Source: JAFTYO01 sp045613125
Lineage (GTDB): Bacteria > Pseudomonadota > Alphaproteobacteria > RF32 > CAG-239
Length of the DNA: 64,000 bases
Reading direction: 5' to 3'
Assembly (NCBI GenBank): GCA_045613125.1
Contig: JAZLAM010000022.1
Span: 186,001 to 250,000, forward strand
In this document: in pieces, positions 55,273 to 64,000 of the stretch
Numbering within the stretch: position 1 is the first letter of the stretch
Layout: every line of letters starts with the position of its first letter
The notes under the pieces: model-generated
What the model saw: only the letters and a program-made list of their open reading frames with translations
What the model was told of the DNA's origin: nothing
The model's database searches: none
Made by a program: the position numbers and the translations under genes

Positions 55273-56226
55273 ATGAAAACACCAACTTTTTGGAATAAAA
55301 AAAATTTATTTGTTTACTGTTTGTTACCGTTTAGTTGGATTTATCATTGCGTAACAACATTAAGGTTCAAACTAAAGAAACCTTACAAATCGCATTTACC
55401 TGTAATATGTATCGGAAATTTAACGGCAGGGGGCACTGGAAAAACTCCAGTATCTATAGCTATTGCTGATATTTTAAAACAAAAAGGTAAAAATCCGTTT
55501 TTTATTTCAAGAGGATATGGTGGAAAAGTCAAAAACATCATAGTGTATAACTATAATAACTGCGCCAAGGATGTAGGTGATGAACCCTTACTTTTATCAA
55601 AAATAGCTCCTGTATCAATCAATTCGGACAGGGCCGAAGCTGCAAAACTAGCTTTAAAAGGTGGAGCCAATAGCTTGATTATGGATGACGGATTTCAAAA
55701 TCCCGGACTTTATAAAGATATATCTTTTCTAGTTTTTAACGGTAAGTTAGGTATTGGTAACGGTGCCGTCATCCCTGCTGGTCCGTTACGTGAAACATTT
55801 ACAAGTGGCATTAAACGTGCTTCCGCATTAATCATTATCGGAAATGATGAAACGGATATTGCAAAAAAAACTGATTTACCTGTGTTTTTTGCTGATATAA
55901 CGGAAGAACAACCTAACATAAAAAACAAAAATATTTTTGCTTTTGCTGGCATCGGATATCCGGAAAAATTTTATAATTCACTTAAAAAAGTCGGATTAAA
56001 TGTTGTTAATACACAAGATTTTCCGGATCATCATTTTTATACAGAAAAAGAGTTAAATAAAATCATAGAAACAGCGCAAAAACAAAACTTGGAAATTTTT
56101 ACCACATCTAAAGATTTTGTAAAAATTCCTACTAATATGCAAAAACACTTTAATGTACTTAATATTAAAATAAATTGGCGAAATCAAAAATCCGTTGAAG
56201 ATTTTATCTGTAAAAAGTTGAAATAG
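55273..56226 (+). CDS. lpxK: tetraacyldisaccharide 4'-kinase
   Basis: LpxK phosphorylates the 4' position of the lipid A disaccharide. The 317-residue protein has an N-terminal membrane-associating helix, Walker A LTAGGTGKTPVSIAIA, ISRGYGGKV and MDDGFQN with the catalytic Asp. It follows waaA by 17 nt. Confidence 0.96.
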   Translation: MKTPTFWNKKNLFVYCLLPFSWIYHCVTTLRFKLKKPYKSHLPVICIGNLTAGGTGKTPVSIAIADILKQKGKNPFFISRGYGGKVKNIIVYNYNNCAKDVGDEPLLLSKIAPVSINSDRAEAAKLALKGGANSLIMDDGFQNPGLYKDISFLVFNGKLGIGNGAVIPAGPLRETFTSGIKRASALIIIGNDETDIAKKTDLPVFFADITEEQPNIKNKNIFAFAGIGYPEKFYNSLKKVGLNVVNTQDFPDHHFYTEKELNKIIETAQKQNLEIFTTSKDFVKIPTNMQKHFNVLNIKINWRNQKSVEDFICKKLK

Positions 56227-56240
56227 AGCACAAAGAAAAA

Positions 56241-57155
56241 TTAAAGGTCCAGTAAACTTTTGGAATATTCATCAGCTTTGAAAACATCTAGATCATCTAT
56301 TTTTTCACCAACACCTATGAAATATACTGGTATTGTAAAATCTTGTGCAATTGAAGCCAAAATTCCGCCTTTGGCAGAACCGTCAAGCTTGGTAACAATC
56401 AAACCGTTTAACGGAACTATCAAATTAAATTCTTTTACTTGAGAAACAGCATTTTGCCCCGTGGCAGCATCAATTGTAAGCAATGTAGAATGAGGTGCAT
56501 CAGGTATCACTTTTTTAATCACTCTTATAATTTTTTTTAGTTCGTCCATTAAGCCTGACTTATTTTGTAATCTGCCTGCTGTATCAATAAACACCACATC
56601 GTCTTTTTCTTTGATAGCCACATTTAGTCCATCATAGCATAATCCAGCGCTATCACAACCGTCTTGACCATAAAAGACCCTGATATCTGAACGTTCTCCC
56701 CAAGTTTTTAGTTGTTCAACTGCTGCTGCTCTAAAAGTATCTGCTGCAATAAAAGAAACTTTCTTCCCACTATTTTTTAATTTTGATGCTATTTTTCCGA
56801 TTGTTGTTGTCTTACCTGCACCATTAACTCCAACCATTAAAATAACATAGGGTTTTGGCTGAATTTCAGTGATAAAATCCGCTTCTAGCGGTTTTAATAT
56901 CTTTTCAAGTTCCGATGCTAAAGCTTGTTTAATTTCATCTTCCGAAACTTCTTTATCCATACGAATTTTAGCAAAGGCATCTATTATTTTAGCGGAAGTT
57001 TTAACACCTAAATCAGAACTGATAAGCAACTCTTCCAATTCTTCTAAAGTTTGAGAATCTATTTTCTTTTTTGTAAAAATATCATTTATACCACCTGTTA
57101 TTTTTGCAGACGTTTTCTTTAGTCCAAGTCCTAATTTTTGAAAAAAATTAACCAT
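56241..57155 (-). CDS. ftsY: signal recognition particle receptor FtsY
   Basis: FtsY docks SRP-ribosome complexes at the membrane. The 304-residue NG-domain has G1 MVGVNGAGKTTTIGKIA, AADTFRAAAVEQL, G3 IDTAGRLQNK and G4 TKLDGSAKGG. The acidic A-domain of E. coli FtsY is absent, as in many Alphaproteobacteria. Its start overlaps the mtaB end by eight bases, so translation is coupled. Confidence 0.96.
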   Translation of the reverse strand: MVNFFQKLGLGLKKTSAKITGGINDIFTKKKIDSQTLEELEELLISSDLGVKTSAKIIDAFAKIRMDKEVSEDEIKQALASELEKILKPLEADFITEIQPKPYVILMVGVNGAGKTTTIGKIASKLKNSGKKVSFIAADTFRAAAVEQLKTWGERSDIRVFYGQDGCDSAGLCYDGLNVAIKEKDDVVFIDTAGRLQNKSGLMDELKKIIRVIKKVIPDAPHSTLLTIDAATGQNAVSQVKEFNLIVPLNGLIVTKLDGSAKGGILASIAQDFTIPVYFIGVGEKIDDLDVFKADEYSKSLLDL

Positions 57156-58191
57156 TATTATCCTCTCTTAAACTTCTTAAAATTTTTGCTCTACGACGAC
57201 GCTCATTTACATCTACTTGTGGCATTTTGGCTGCAGGGGTTCCCTGTCTTTGAGAATATGGAAATACATGAAGTTTATCAATGTTTGCCTCTTCAACCAA
57301 TCTACATGTATTCTCAAAAGCCTCTATACTTTCTGTAGGAAAACCACAAATAAAATCAGCCCCAAATGTAGCTTCAGGTCTTGAAGTTCTTATCTTATTA
57401 CATAAATTTATGACATCTTCTCTGCTATGTCTTCTCCCCATTCTTTTTAGTATCAAGTTGTCTCCTGATTGAACAGACAAATGAAAATGGGGATAAATAT
57501 TTTTGTATTTTCCTACAAGCTCCACAAACTTATCATCAACAGCAGCAGGATCCAACGAGCCAAAATGTAATGATTTTAATTGGGGAATTTGCTCTAAAAC
57601 GTGGCTAACTAAACCACTAAAAGATGGCTGATAAGAACAAGCATCCACTCCAGTTAAACAAATTTGTTCAAAACCTTGATTAAGTAAAGTTTGTATTTGG
57701 TTGATAACTACATGTTCTTCTACAGACCTATTATTTCCTCTGGCATAAGGTATAATACAATATGTACATCTGTGATTACATCCTTGCTGAATCTGTACAA
57801 ATGCTTGCTGACGGCCTTCAAAACCGGTAATTACATACTTATCACATTTATCATAATCAAATATATTCCCGACAATTGTTTTTTCTTGTGTATCTGAATT
57901 GATATATTTTTCAATGTCAACTTTTTCTTTATTACCTAAAACAAGATCAACTTCAGGCATAATGGCAAATTTTTCCGGACTGACTTGAGCCGCACATCCT
58001 GTAATAACAATCTTAGCATCAGGATTTTGCTTTTTTAATTTTCTTATTGTCTGCCGGCACTGACGCTCTGCTTCTCCCGTAACGGCGCATGTATTAACAA
58101 TAATTAAATTATCGGCATCTTTAAATTTTTCCTTTAAGATTTCCGATTCAAAAGTATTAATCCTACATCCGAATGTTACAACTTCTACCAT
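57148..58191 (-). CDS. mtaB: tRNA t6A37 methylthiotransferase MtaB, short form
   Basis: MtaB converts t6A37 to ms2t6A37 in tRNAs reading ANN codons. The 347-residue protein has the N-terminal cluster cysteines (TFGCRINTFES; VNTCAVT; ITGCAAQ) and the radical-SAM motif CNHRCTYC, but it stops after RRRAKILRSLRE, so the C-terminal TRAM-type domain present in most family members (about 70-80 further residues) is missing. No remnant lies downstream, because ftsY begins immediately. Confidence 0.9.
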   Translation of the reverse strand: MVEVVTFGCRINTFESEILKEKFKDADNLIIVNTCAVTGEAERQCRQTIRKLKKQNPDAKIVITGCAAQVSPEKFAIMPEVDLVLGNKEKVDIEKYINSDTQEKTIVGNIFDYDKCDKYVITGFEGRQQAFVQIQQGCNHRCTYCIIPYARGNNRSVEEHVVINQIQTLLNQGFEQICLTGVDACSYQPSFSGLVSHVLEQIPQLKSLHFGSLDPAAVDDKFVELVGKYKNIYPHFHLSVQSGDNLILKRMGRRHSREDVINLCNKIRTSRPEATFGADFICGFPTESIEAFENTCRLVEEANIDKLHVFPYSQRQGTPAAKMPQVDVNERRRRAKILRSLREDNNG

Positions 58192-58296
58192 TTATTCTCC
58201 TTAATTTTTTACAATATAAAGATAAAAAATTATGTTTGCAATTTAATTTTATATTTTTATAATCAGCTAAGATTAATTTTTACGAAAGGTTTTAAT

Positions 58297-58779
58297 ATGT
58301 TAAATAAAATTGCTTTAATTATTGCCACATTTTTTGGTGCAGGATTATCTCCTAAAGCTCCTGGCACTGCAGGTTCTCTTGCCACTTTACCTCTTGCATT
58401 TTTGATGGCATACTTTTGGGGACGTGACGGAATTATTTTAGCTGCGATAATTTCTTTTTTTATCGGAGTATGGGCCACAAATCAACTTACCAAAAATTCC
58501 GATGAAAAGGATCCATCAAAAGTGGTAATTGATGAAACTGCAGGTCAGCTGATGAGTTTTGTTTTGGTAGCCCCATACTTACAAAATAATTTAAATATAA
58601 AAGTTTTCATTATATATTTGTTAGGATTTGGTCTTTTCAGATTGTTTGATATCGTTAAAACAGGACCCGTTAAGTGGGCAGATACGAAAATCAAAAACGC
58701 TTGGGGCGTTATGCTTGATGATGTTTTTGCCGGAATTTTTGCAGCTATCGTCTTAATGTTTATAGCAAACAGAATATAA
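58297..58779 (+). CDS. pgpA: phosphatidylglycerophosphatase A
   Basis: PgpA removes the phosphate from phosphatidylglycerophosphate to give phosphatidylglycerol. The 160-residue membrane protein has the family signature FGAGLSPKAPGTAGSLATLP and VVIDETAGQL, with the late MLDDVFAGIFAA. Its stop overlaps the start of the MazG-like gene (TAATG). Confidence 0.94.
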   Translation: MLNKIALIIATFFGAGLSPKAPGTAGSLATLPLAFLMAYFWGRDGIILAAIISFFIGVWATNQLTKNSDEKDPSKVVIDETAGQLMSFVLVAPYLQNNLNIKVFIIYLLGFGLFRLFDIVKTGPVKWADTKIKNAWGVMLDDVFAGIFAAIVLMFIANRI

Positions 58780-59192
58780 TGAAAGTTATTAAAATGAATA
58801 AATATGAACAATTAGTCAAAGAGTGCCATAAAGCTATGGAACTTAGCATTGATGACGCATATTCAGTAGAATTGCTGACTTTACGTAAAAAACTTATAAA
58901 TGAAGAAACTGAAGAACTTAATATCGAAATAGATACCCTTATAAATGAACTGAACACTAAAGGCTCAATTTCTAAAGAAACAAAAATACAAATGTTTAAA
59001 GAATTAGCTGACTTGCAATATGTATTAAGCGGAATGGTGGTCAGTCTCGGTATTCCGATGGAAGAAGTCTTTCAAAGAGTTCATAACAGCAATATGTCAA
59101 AACTTGTTGATGGCAAACCTCTAAAAAGAGAAGATGGTAAATTCTTGAAAGGTCCGAACTATAAAAAACCTGATTTATCAGATTTAGGATAA
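58779..59192 (+). CDS. MazG-like/phosphoribosyl-ATP pyrophosphohydrolase-like protein
   Basis: A 137-residue helical protein of the all-alpha NTP pyrophosphatase superfamily. The metal-binding glutamates are visible in LINEETEELNIEI and the E-x2-D pattern in KELADLQYVLSG; the tail VDGKPLKREDGKFLKGPNY matches the HisE/MazG-like group. It probably clears a non-standard nucleotide; the substrate is unknown. ATG codons at 58779 and 58794 are both possible. Confidence 0.75.
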   Translation: MKVIKMNKYEQLVKECHKAMELSIDDAYSVELLTLRKKLINEETEELNIEIDTLINELNTKGSISKETKIQMFKELADLQYVLSGMVVSLGIPMEEVFQRVHNSNMSKLVDGKPLKREDGKFLKGPNYKKPDLSDLG

Positions 59193-59195
59193 TTT

Positions 59196-59226
59196 TTAAG
59201 GGGCTAATTAAAGCCCCTTAATTTAT
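59196..59226. terminator. bidirectional terminator between MazG-like gene and adiA
   Basis: TTAAGGGGCT and AGCCCCTTAA form a ten-base stem around AATTAA, flanked by T-rich sequence on both strands. Confidence 0.8.
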
Positions 59227-61508
59227 TTTTTCAAACACAATATTCTATACGTACCATCTTCGGAAACCTCAACACCATGTGTATCGTGAGTAAATCCTGT
59301 AAACTGTCTATCAAAAGTTTCTAACGCCTTTAAATATTTTAACAATTTACCGTCTGTCGGCCCGGCATTTTCACCAGGCATCAAAAGAGGAATTCCCGGA
59401 GGATAAGGAACAACACCTGTTGCTACTGTTCTGTTTGTCATTTCATCAAGTGTTAAGGCTTCTACATTATTTTTTACCAGTTCTTCATACGCTTCAACAG
59501 GGGACACATCCGGATGTGGTAAAACAGAAAAAGCCTCAGCCATAGATTTTGTTGTTTGAATTTCTTTCATAGCGGTAAACATTTCAGTTGCCAAATCTTT
59601 TAATCCCATATCCTTATAGTGCTTTTCATCGGCATGATAAATTTTTGGCATTATACGGCTGATATGTGTATTGTTGTCATAATCTTGTTTAAATTCAAAC
59701 ATAGCATTTAACAAAGTTCCCCATTTTCCTTTTGTTACACCTAACGAGAACAAAAACAGGCATGTAAAGTCTGTTGTCTTCTCAACTACAATACCTTTAT
59801 TATCAAGATATGCAGTTAAAAGTGTTGCCGGAATTCCCCAATCAGCAAGTGTACCATCTGGCATTATTCCCGGTGTTGTCACAGAAACTTTAATAGGATC
59901 TAACATGCAGTATCCATCTTCAATATCGCCAAATCCATGCCATGTTTCATTGGGATGTAAAACCCAACAGTCTGGATTTGTAGCCAAAAGCTCATCATCT
60001 GCTTCATAAAATAAAACTTGTTCACCACTTGGTGTCCTAACCATTGGAGGTTGCCAAATGTTAAAAAACCAATCATTGTTTGTTGTTTTCTCATTGTATA
60101 CTCGAGCAACTGTTTTTCTAAAACTTATTGCTTCTTTTATTGACATTTCGGTTAGCATTAACCCACCTTTATTATCCATCATAGCCGAACTGATATCATT
60201 TGAAGCAATAATTGCATAAAATGGTGATGTAGAAGAATGCATCATAAGAGATTCATTAAAACGTTCATGACTGATTGCATTTTTACCATCCAAAATATGT
60301 ATCATTGATGCTTGTGAAAATGCAGCTAACAGCTTATGTGTTGATTGTGTAGCAAAAATAGTCGGTTCATCTTTTGAATAAGTTGCCGGATTGTAACACA
60401 TTGCATAACGATTTTCATACATCGGATTAAAACGTGCATAACCATACCAAGCTTCATCAAAATGAAGTCTGTCTACACTTTGTTTAAGTAAATTTTTGAC
60501 TGTTGTCACATTGTAACATAAACCATCGTACGTTGAATTTGTGATAATTGCATGACGTGGTAAAGTATCCATATTTTCTTTCACAAGCGGATTTTCTTTT
60601 ATGGTTTGAGCAATAGCTTCCTTTGTTAAACGATTAGGCATAATCGGTCCTATGATACCATATTGGTTACGAGACGGTATCATATATGTTGGTATAGCAC
60701 CTGATAAGGTCATAGCATGCTCGACAGATTTATGACAGTTTCTATCACATAAACAAATATCATTTCTGGTTACACTTGCCATAAGAATTATACGATTTGA
60801 AGTTGAAGAACCGTTTGTTACATGATAGCTTCTGCTTGAGTTAAAAACTTCTGCCATATATTTTTCACTTTCTCCTATCGGTCCTGAGTGATCAAGCATT
60901 GAACCTAATTCACCAACAGAAATTGATAAATCGGAACGAAAAATTTGTTCACCGAAAAAATTAAAGAAGTCTCTTCCGGCTGCAGATTTCAAGAAAGCAG
61001 TTCCACCGGTATGACCAGGAGTATGCCAAGAATATTCATGGACTTTGGCAAAATTTGCCAGGGCTTTAAACATCGGTGGCAAAATAAATTTACGATATCT
61101 TTCTACCGAAGCTTGAATACGTCCGCTTATAAATTCTAAAGTATCTTCTAAAAGCCATATAAAATCACTGACTTTATCTAAAATATAAGATGGAATTTCT
61201 GATGCCATATTTTTACTTGACATTATGTATATCGGAACTTGTGAATTATGCGCTCTTATATATTCGAGTGTTGAAAAAGTATTTGCACATTTATTACACT
61301 CTACCCCAATTAAAACACATTGAATACTTGGATCAGAATAGAATATGGCTTTAGCATCATCTAAATTATCTGCTACAATTATGTGAGAGCCTTCAATTTC
61401 TAAATCTTCTTGTAATTTTCGAACAGCTCTGGATGCGGCCGTTTGATCTTCCAAATTTTCATATACAAGTAAAACTTTAACTTCAAATGGATTTTTTATA
61501 TCTATCAT
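59223..61508 (-). CDS. adiA: biodegradative arginine decarboxylase
   Basis: AdiA converts arginine to agmatine and consumes a proton, raising internal pH in acid. The 761-residue PLP enzyme has an N-terminal wing domain, EYSWHTPGHTGG, FDEAWYGYARFNP and the PLP lysine in QSTHKLLAAFSQAS. DCWVLHPNETWHGF and the C-terminal pattern follow enterobacterial AdiA rather than lysine or ornithine decarboxylases. It lies 17 nt downstream of the antiporter gene on the same strand, so antiporter and enzyme are made together. Confidence 0.92.
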   Translation of the reverse strand: MIDIKNPFEVKVLLVYENLEDQTAASRAVRKLQEDLEIEGSHIIVADNLDDAKAIFYSDPSIQCVLIGVECNKCANTFSTLEYIRAHNSQVPIYIMSSKNMASEIPSYILDKVSDFIWLLEDTLEFISGRIQASVERYRKFILPPMFKALANFAKVHEYSWHTPGHTGGTAFLKSAAGRDFFNFFGEQIFRSDLSISVGELGSMLDHSGPIGESEKYMAEVFNSSRSYHVTNGSSTSNRIILMASVTRNDICLCDRNCHKSVEHAMTLSGAIPTYMIPSRNQYGIIGPIMPNRLTKEAIAQTIKENPLVKENMDTLPRHAIITNSTYDGLCYNVTTVKNLLKQSVDRLHFDEAWYGYARFNPMYENRYAMCYNPATYSKDEPTIFATQSTHKLLAAFSQASMIHILDGKNAISHERFNESLMMHSSTSPFYAIIASNDISSAMMDNKGGLMLTEMSIKEAISFRKTVARVYNEKTTNNDWFFNIWQPPMVRTPSGEQVLFYEADDELLATNPDCWVLHPNETWHGFGDIEDGYCMLDPIKVSVTTPGIMPDGTLADWGIPATLLTAYLDNKGIVVEKTTDFTCLFLFSLGVTKGKWGTLLNAMFEFKQDYDNNTHISRIMPKIYHADEKHYKDMGLKDLATEMFTAMKEIQTTKSMAEAFSVLPHPDVSPVEAYEELVKNNVEALTLDEMTNRTVATGVVPYPPGIPLLMPGENAGPTDGKLLKYLKALETFDRQFTGFTHDTHGVEVSEDGTYRILCLKK

Positions 61509-61525
61509 TTATTTCTCCTTTTTGA

Positions 61526-63001
61526 TTAACCTAACGTATCTGAATGTTCTACAACCGAAAAGTGCCCTTTTATACGACGAACTAAATTGCTATCATCGGC
61601 AAATGAAATCCAAAACATTATGACAAGAGCAACAATTGTAATTAACAATACAAAATATCTTACCCAAGCCGGCACTACACAATGTATACGTTTATCATGA
61701 TCTTTCATTTCCCAAATTCTGTTATCTGCAAGTTCATAAAAAATTACCGTTGCTATAACAAACATCAATGCCCATCTTGTTTGTTCCGGATCAGAACCTA
61801 TCATTGCTATCATAGAATAAAATGCAGCAACCAAACCTACCAACATGTAAAATATTCCCTGATTTGCACTCATCCTTTCTCGTCCTAAAATTTTAATAGC
61901 AACAGATGAATATATATACGGCAACAATGTCATAATAACTGCAATTGAGGCAATCTTACCAAACTGTTCGGAAGCTGTAGGGGACATTGTGGCCAAAACT
62001 TGAACTGTCATAATTCCTGCAACAATTGCAAGACCTGCTGCCGGCACATCTTTTTTATTTGTACAAGCAAAAACTTTACCGAAAAGTCCGTCTTCAGCGG
62101 CCGCTTTTGCTGTTTGTCCGACAAGAAGTGTCCATCCTCCCAAAGATCCCAAACAACCGATTGCAGCGCACAATGCAACGATATCTCCAGCTCTTTGTCC
62201 CAAAGCAATACTAACTGCTTGAGAAAATGGAGCTGAGGAAGAAATCAGCTCTTTACTCGGAATAATTCCCATAATTGCCGAAGAGCTTAACACATAACAT
62301 AGAGCAGCTAAAATAACTCCGCAAACTGTTGCAATAGGCACATTTTTTGCCGGATTTTTAACCACTGCCGTTGAAACTGACGCACTTTCAACTCCTATAA
62401 AGGCCCATAAGGTAAAATTAAGCGTCATACCGATAGCCGTCATATCGCTTTTTCCAGTTACATTCCAACCTTCCATATAAGTATCGGCATTAAACCAAAA
62501 CCAACCAAAAATTGCCATACCGACAATTGGAACTAGAGCTAAAGATGTTGTTGCACTTTGAATCTGTCCCACAACTTTTGGACCCAGAATATTGGCATAA
62601 GTAAAAAACCAAATTACGGCAATTTGAGCAAATGCCATAATAAGAGGATCTTTTAATGATGGGAAAAATGTTGTCAAATACCCCAAACCTGCAACAGCCA
62701 AGCCGACATTACCCACAACATTTGCAAGCCAATAAACAAGATTTGTTTGGTATCCCATATAATTACCGAACGCGCCTTTTGCATACGCATAAGGACCTCC
62801 ATCTGCCGTATAAATTTGTGTTAATTTTGAAAATACTAAGGCAAGAGCAATAGCTCCGACAATAGTTATAAGCCATCCAAAAATAGCTATTGAACCGATT
62901 GCAGCCAAATTTGCCGGAAGCATAAAAACTCCTGAGCCCATCATATTACCAGCGACCAACATTGTTGCCGGTAGTAGTCCGATTTTATTACTTTCATCCA
63001 T
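61526..63001 (-). CDS. adiC: arginine/agmatine antiporter
   Basis: AdiC exchanges external arginine for internal agmatine. The 491-residue APC-family transporter, with twelve predicted helices, has the substrate loop GNMMGSGVFMLPANL (GSG at 22-24), NFTLWAFIGVES with the gating tryptophan, and LGSLGGWTLLVGQTAKAA with the second key tryptophan; the asparagine of YWLANVVGN also fits. The C-terminus is about 45 residues longer than in E. coli AdiC. It pairs with adiA in an acid resistance operon. Confidence 0.9.
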   Translation of the reverse strand: MDESNKIGLLPATMLVAGNMMGSGVFMLPANLAAIGSIAIFGWLITIVGAIALALVFSKLTQIYTADGGPYAYAKGAFGNYMGYQTNLVYWLANVVGNVGLAVAGLGYLTTFFPSLKDPLIMAFAQIAVIWFFTYANILGPKVVGQIQSATTSLALVPIVGMAIFGWFWFNADTYMEGWNVTGKSDMTAIGMTLNFTLWAFIGVESASVSTAVVKNPAKNVPIATVCGVILAALCYVLSSSAIMGIIPSKELISSSAPFSQAVSIALGQRAGDIVALCAAIGCLGSLGGWTLLVGQTAKAAAEDGLFGKVFACTNKKDVPAAGLAIVAGIMTVQVLATMSPTASEQFGKIASIAVIMTLLPYIYSSVAIKILGRERMSANQGIFYMLVGLVAAFYSMIAMIGSDPEQTRWALMFVIATVIFYELADNRIWEMKDHDKRIHCVVPAWVRYFVLLITIVALVIMFWISFADDSNLVRRIKGHFSVVEHSDTLG

Positions 63002-63107
63002 GATTTTTCTCCGAAAGTTAAATTGATGCTAATTTATCTAATCGGTAAAAATCGTTTTACAACATTATGTTGTCACATTTTTTATATTATAAATAATATG
63101 AAATAAA

Positions 63108-63139
63108 AAATGCTTCATCTAACACTAAATGAAGCATTT
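63108..63139 (-). terminator. intrinsic terminator after the alpha/beta hydrolase gene
   Basis: AAATGCTTCAT (63108-63118) and ATGAAGCATTT (63129-63139) form an eleven-base stem; on the minus strand it runs into a T-run. Confidence 0.8.
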
Positions 63140-63175
63140 GCGCTTATAAAAATTAACACCTATGTTTAGAAACTA

Positions 63176-63943
63176 CTATATCTCATCATCAAAATCATCA
63201 TCAAATGAATTTTCTTGTGAGATTTGTTCTTCTAAAAGAAGCGTTTCATCTTCTAAAATATCCGATTTTTTGCGACGACCACGGCGTTTCTTTTGCGGAG
63301 TTTTTTTATTTATGATATCTAAAATATAATTACCGGCAACTTTATACAAATCAACTAAATGATTATTGTACATATGATCTGCATCTTCAATTAAAGCATA
63401 ATCAACATCTACACTTCTTTGCATATTCAGTCTTTTAGCCAAAGATGTAACCTGTGAAGAGTTTACAATTTCATCTATACCACCTTGTATTACTAAACCT
63501 GATGTAGGACATGGTGCTAAAAATGTAAAATCTTTTTCATTTGCCGGAGGTGAAACCGCAATAAAATTATTTATATCAGGTCTACGCATCAAAAGTTGTA
63601 AAGCAATCCAAGAACCGAAAGAATAGCCTGCAATCCAACACTGACGAGCATCAGGATTATGTTGTTGTAACCAATCAAGAGCTGCTGTTGCATCAGCAAG
63701 CTCACCAGGACCATCTTCAAACGTTCCTTGCGAACGCCCCACACTTCTGAAATTAAAACGTAAAACTGAAAAACCAAGATCCTTAAAACAACTAAAAAGT
63801 GTATAAACGACCTTATTATTCATAGTTCCGCCATATTGCGGATGCGGATGCAAAATTAAAGCAACCGGAGCATCCGGACGAGTTCCTTTATGATAACGGC
63901 CTTCTAAACGACCGGCATGTCCATTAAATAAAACTTCAACCAT
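63176..63943 (-). CDS. alpha/beta hydrolase with charged tail
   Basis: A 255-residue serine hydrolase of a kind common in Alphaproteobacteria. HPHPQYGGTMNNKVV is the N-terminal oxyanion-region loop, AGYSFGSWIAL holds the nucleophile serine and EDADHMYNN the catalytic histidine. The last 45 residues are first strongly basic (KKRRGRRKK) and then strongly acidic (FDDDFDDEI), unlike the family core. The substrate is unknown. Confidence 0.75.
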   Translation of the reverse strand: MVEVLFNGHAGRLEGRYHKGTRPDAPVALILHPHPQYGGTMNNKVVYTLFSCFKDLGFSVLRFNFRSVGRSQGTFEDGPGELADATAALDWLQQHNPDARQCWIAGYSFGSWIALQLLMRRPDINNFIAVSPPANEKDFTFLAPCPTSGLVIQGGIDEIVNSSQVTSLAKRLNMQRSVDVDYALIEDADHMYNNHLVDLYKVAGNYILDIINKKTPQKKRRGRRKKSDILEDETLLLEEQISQENSFDDDFDDEI

Positions 63944-64000
63944 TAATTATTCTCTTCTTTTATTGTTCATTTACTATTTTTAAGTACTATATATTATCTA

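Overview
This window looks like part of the chromosome of an AT-rich (roughly one third G+C by eye) alphaproteobacterium, probably host- or gut-associated. The class assignment rests on gene order: miaB-phoH-ybeY-lnt followed by an XRE regulator and trmB, mutM-(secreted protein)-rpsT-dnaA, and a small J-domain protein with a Cys/His-rich N-terminus are arrangements known from Alphaproteobacteria. The gut habitat is inferred from compact, AT-rich coding and an arginine-dependent acid resistance pair (adiA-adiC). I cannot name a genus.

Left end (1-3.7 kb): an accessory block lies just downstream of the 3' end of a tRNA-Thr gene. It encodes a membrane-anchored Mrr-type nuclease, then, one base later, a HEPN-domain protein with an R-D-x3-H motif, then a third open frame cut by the window edge. 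It looks like a small, possibly undescribed anti-phage module and is the best candidate for a new system here.

3.7-19.8 kb: an MscS-type channel; an aspartate-semialdehyde-dehydrogenase-like protein that has lost both catalytic residues; a ribbon-helix-helix protein; trmB, with a hairpin over its ribosome binding site; an autoregulated-looking XRE gene; lnt, ybeY, phoH and miaB as one leftward operon; a TerB-like/coiled-coil/YggT/DUF167/folD run; a surface-sugar cluster (glycosyltransferase, hexapeptide acyltransferase, ParB-like protein); and a four-helix membrane protein divergent from a small XRE regulator, with two near-identical 16-bp palindromes between them.

19.8-40 kb: mostly core genes: U32/TrhP, a DUF3108-like protein, ddl, miaA, ftsH, DUF378, a methyltransferase, mfd, the J-domain protein, mutM (one zinc cysteine missing), rpsT, dnaA (a GTTC-N7-GTTC site upstream), rnhB, a rhodanese, a long acidic hypothetical protein, tRNA-Arg, dnaN and recF.

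40-64 kb: a group of small unknown genes; a hemolysin-III-type membrane protein; a lone VirB8-like protein divergent from a TolC-like lipoprotein fused to a cadherin-like domain; hpf-ptsN; prfC; tRNA-Leu directly ahead of tig; a repeat protein with a ladder of ten CxxC motifs; lon; a lipid A branch (acyltransferase-waaA-lpxK); ftsY with a short mtaB; pgpA; a MazG-like gene; adiA-adiC; and an alpha/beta hydrolase. No insertion sequence, CRISPR array or rRNA gene was seen.
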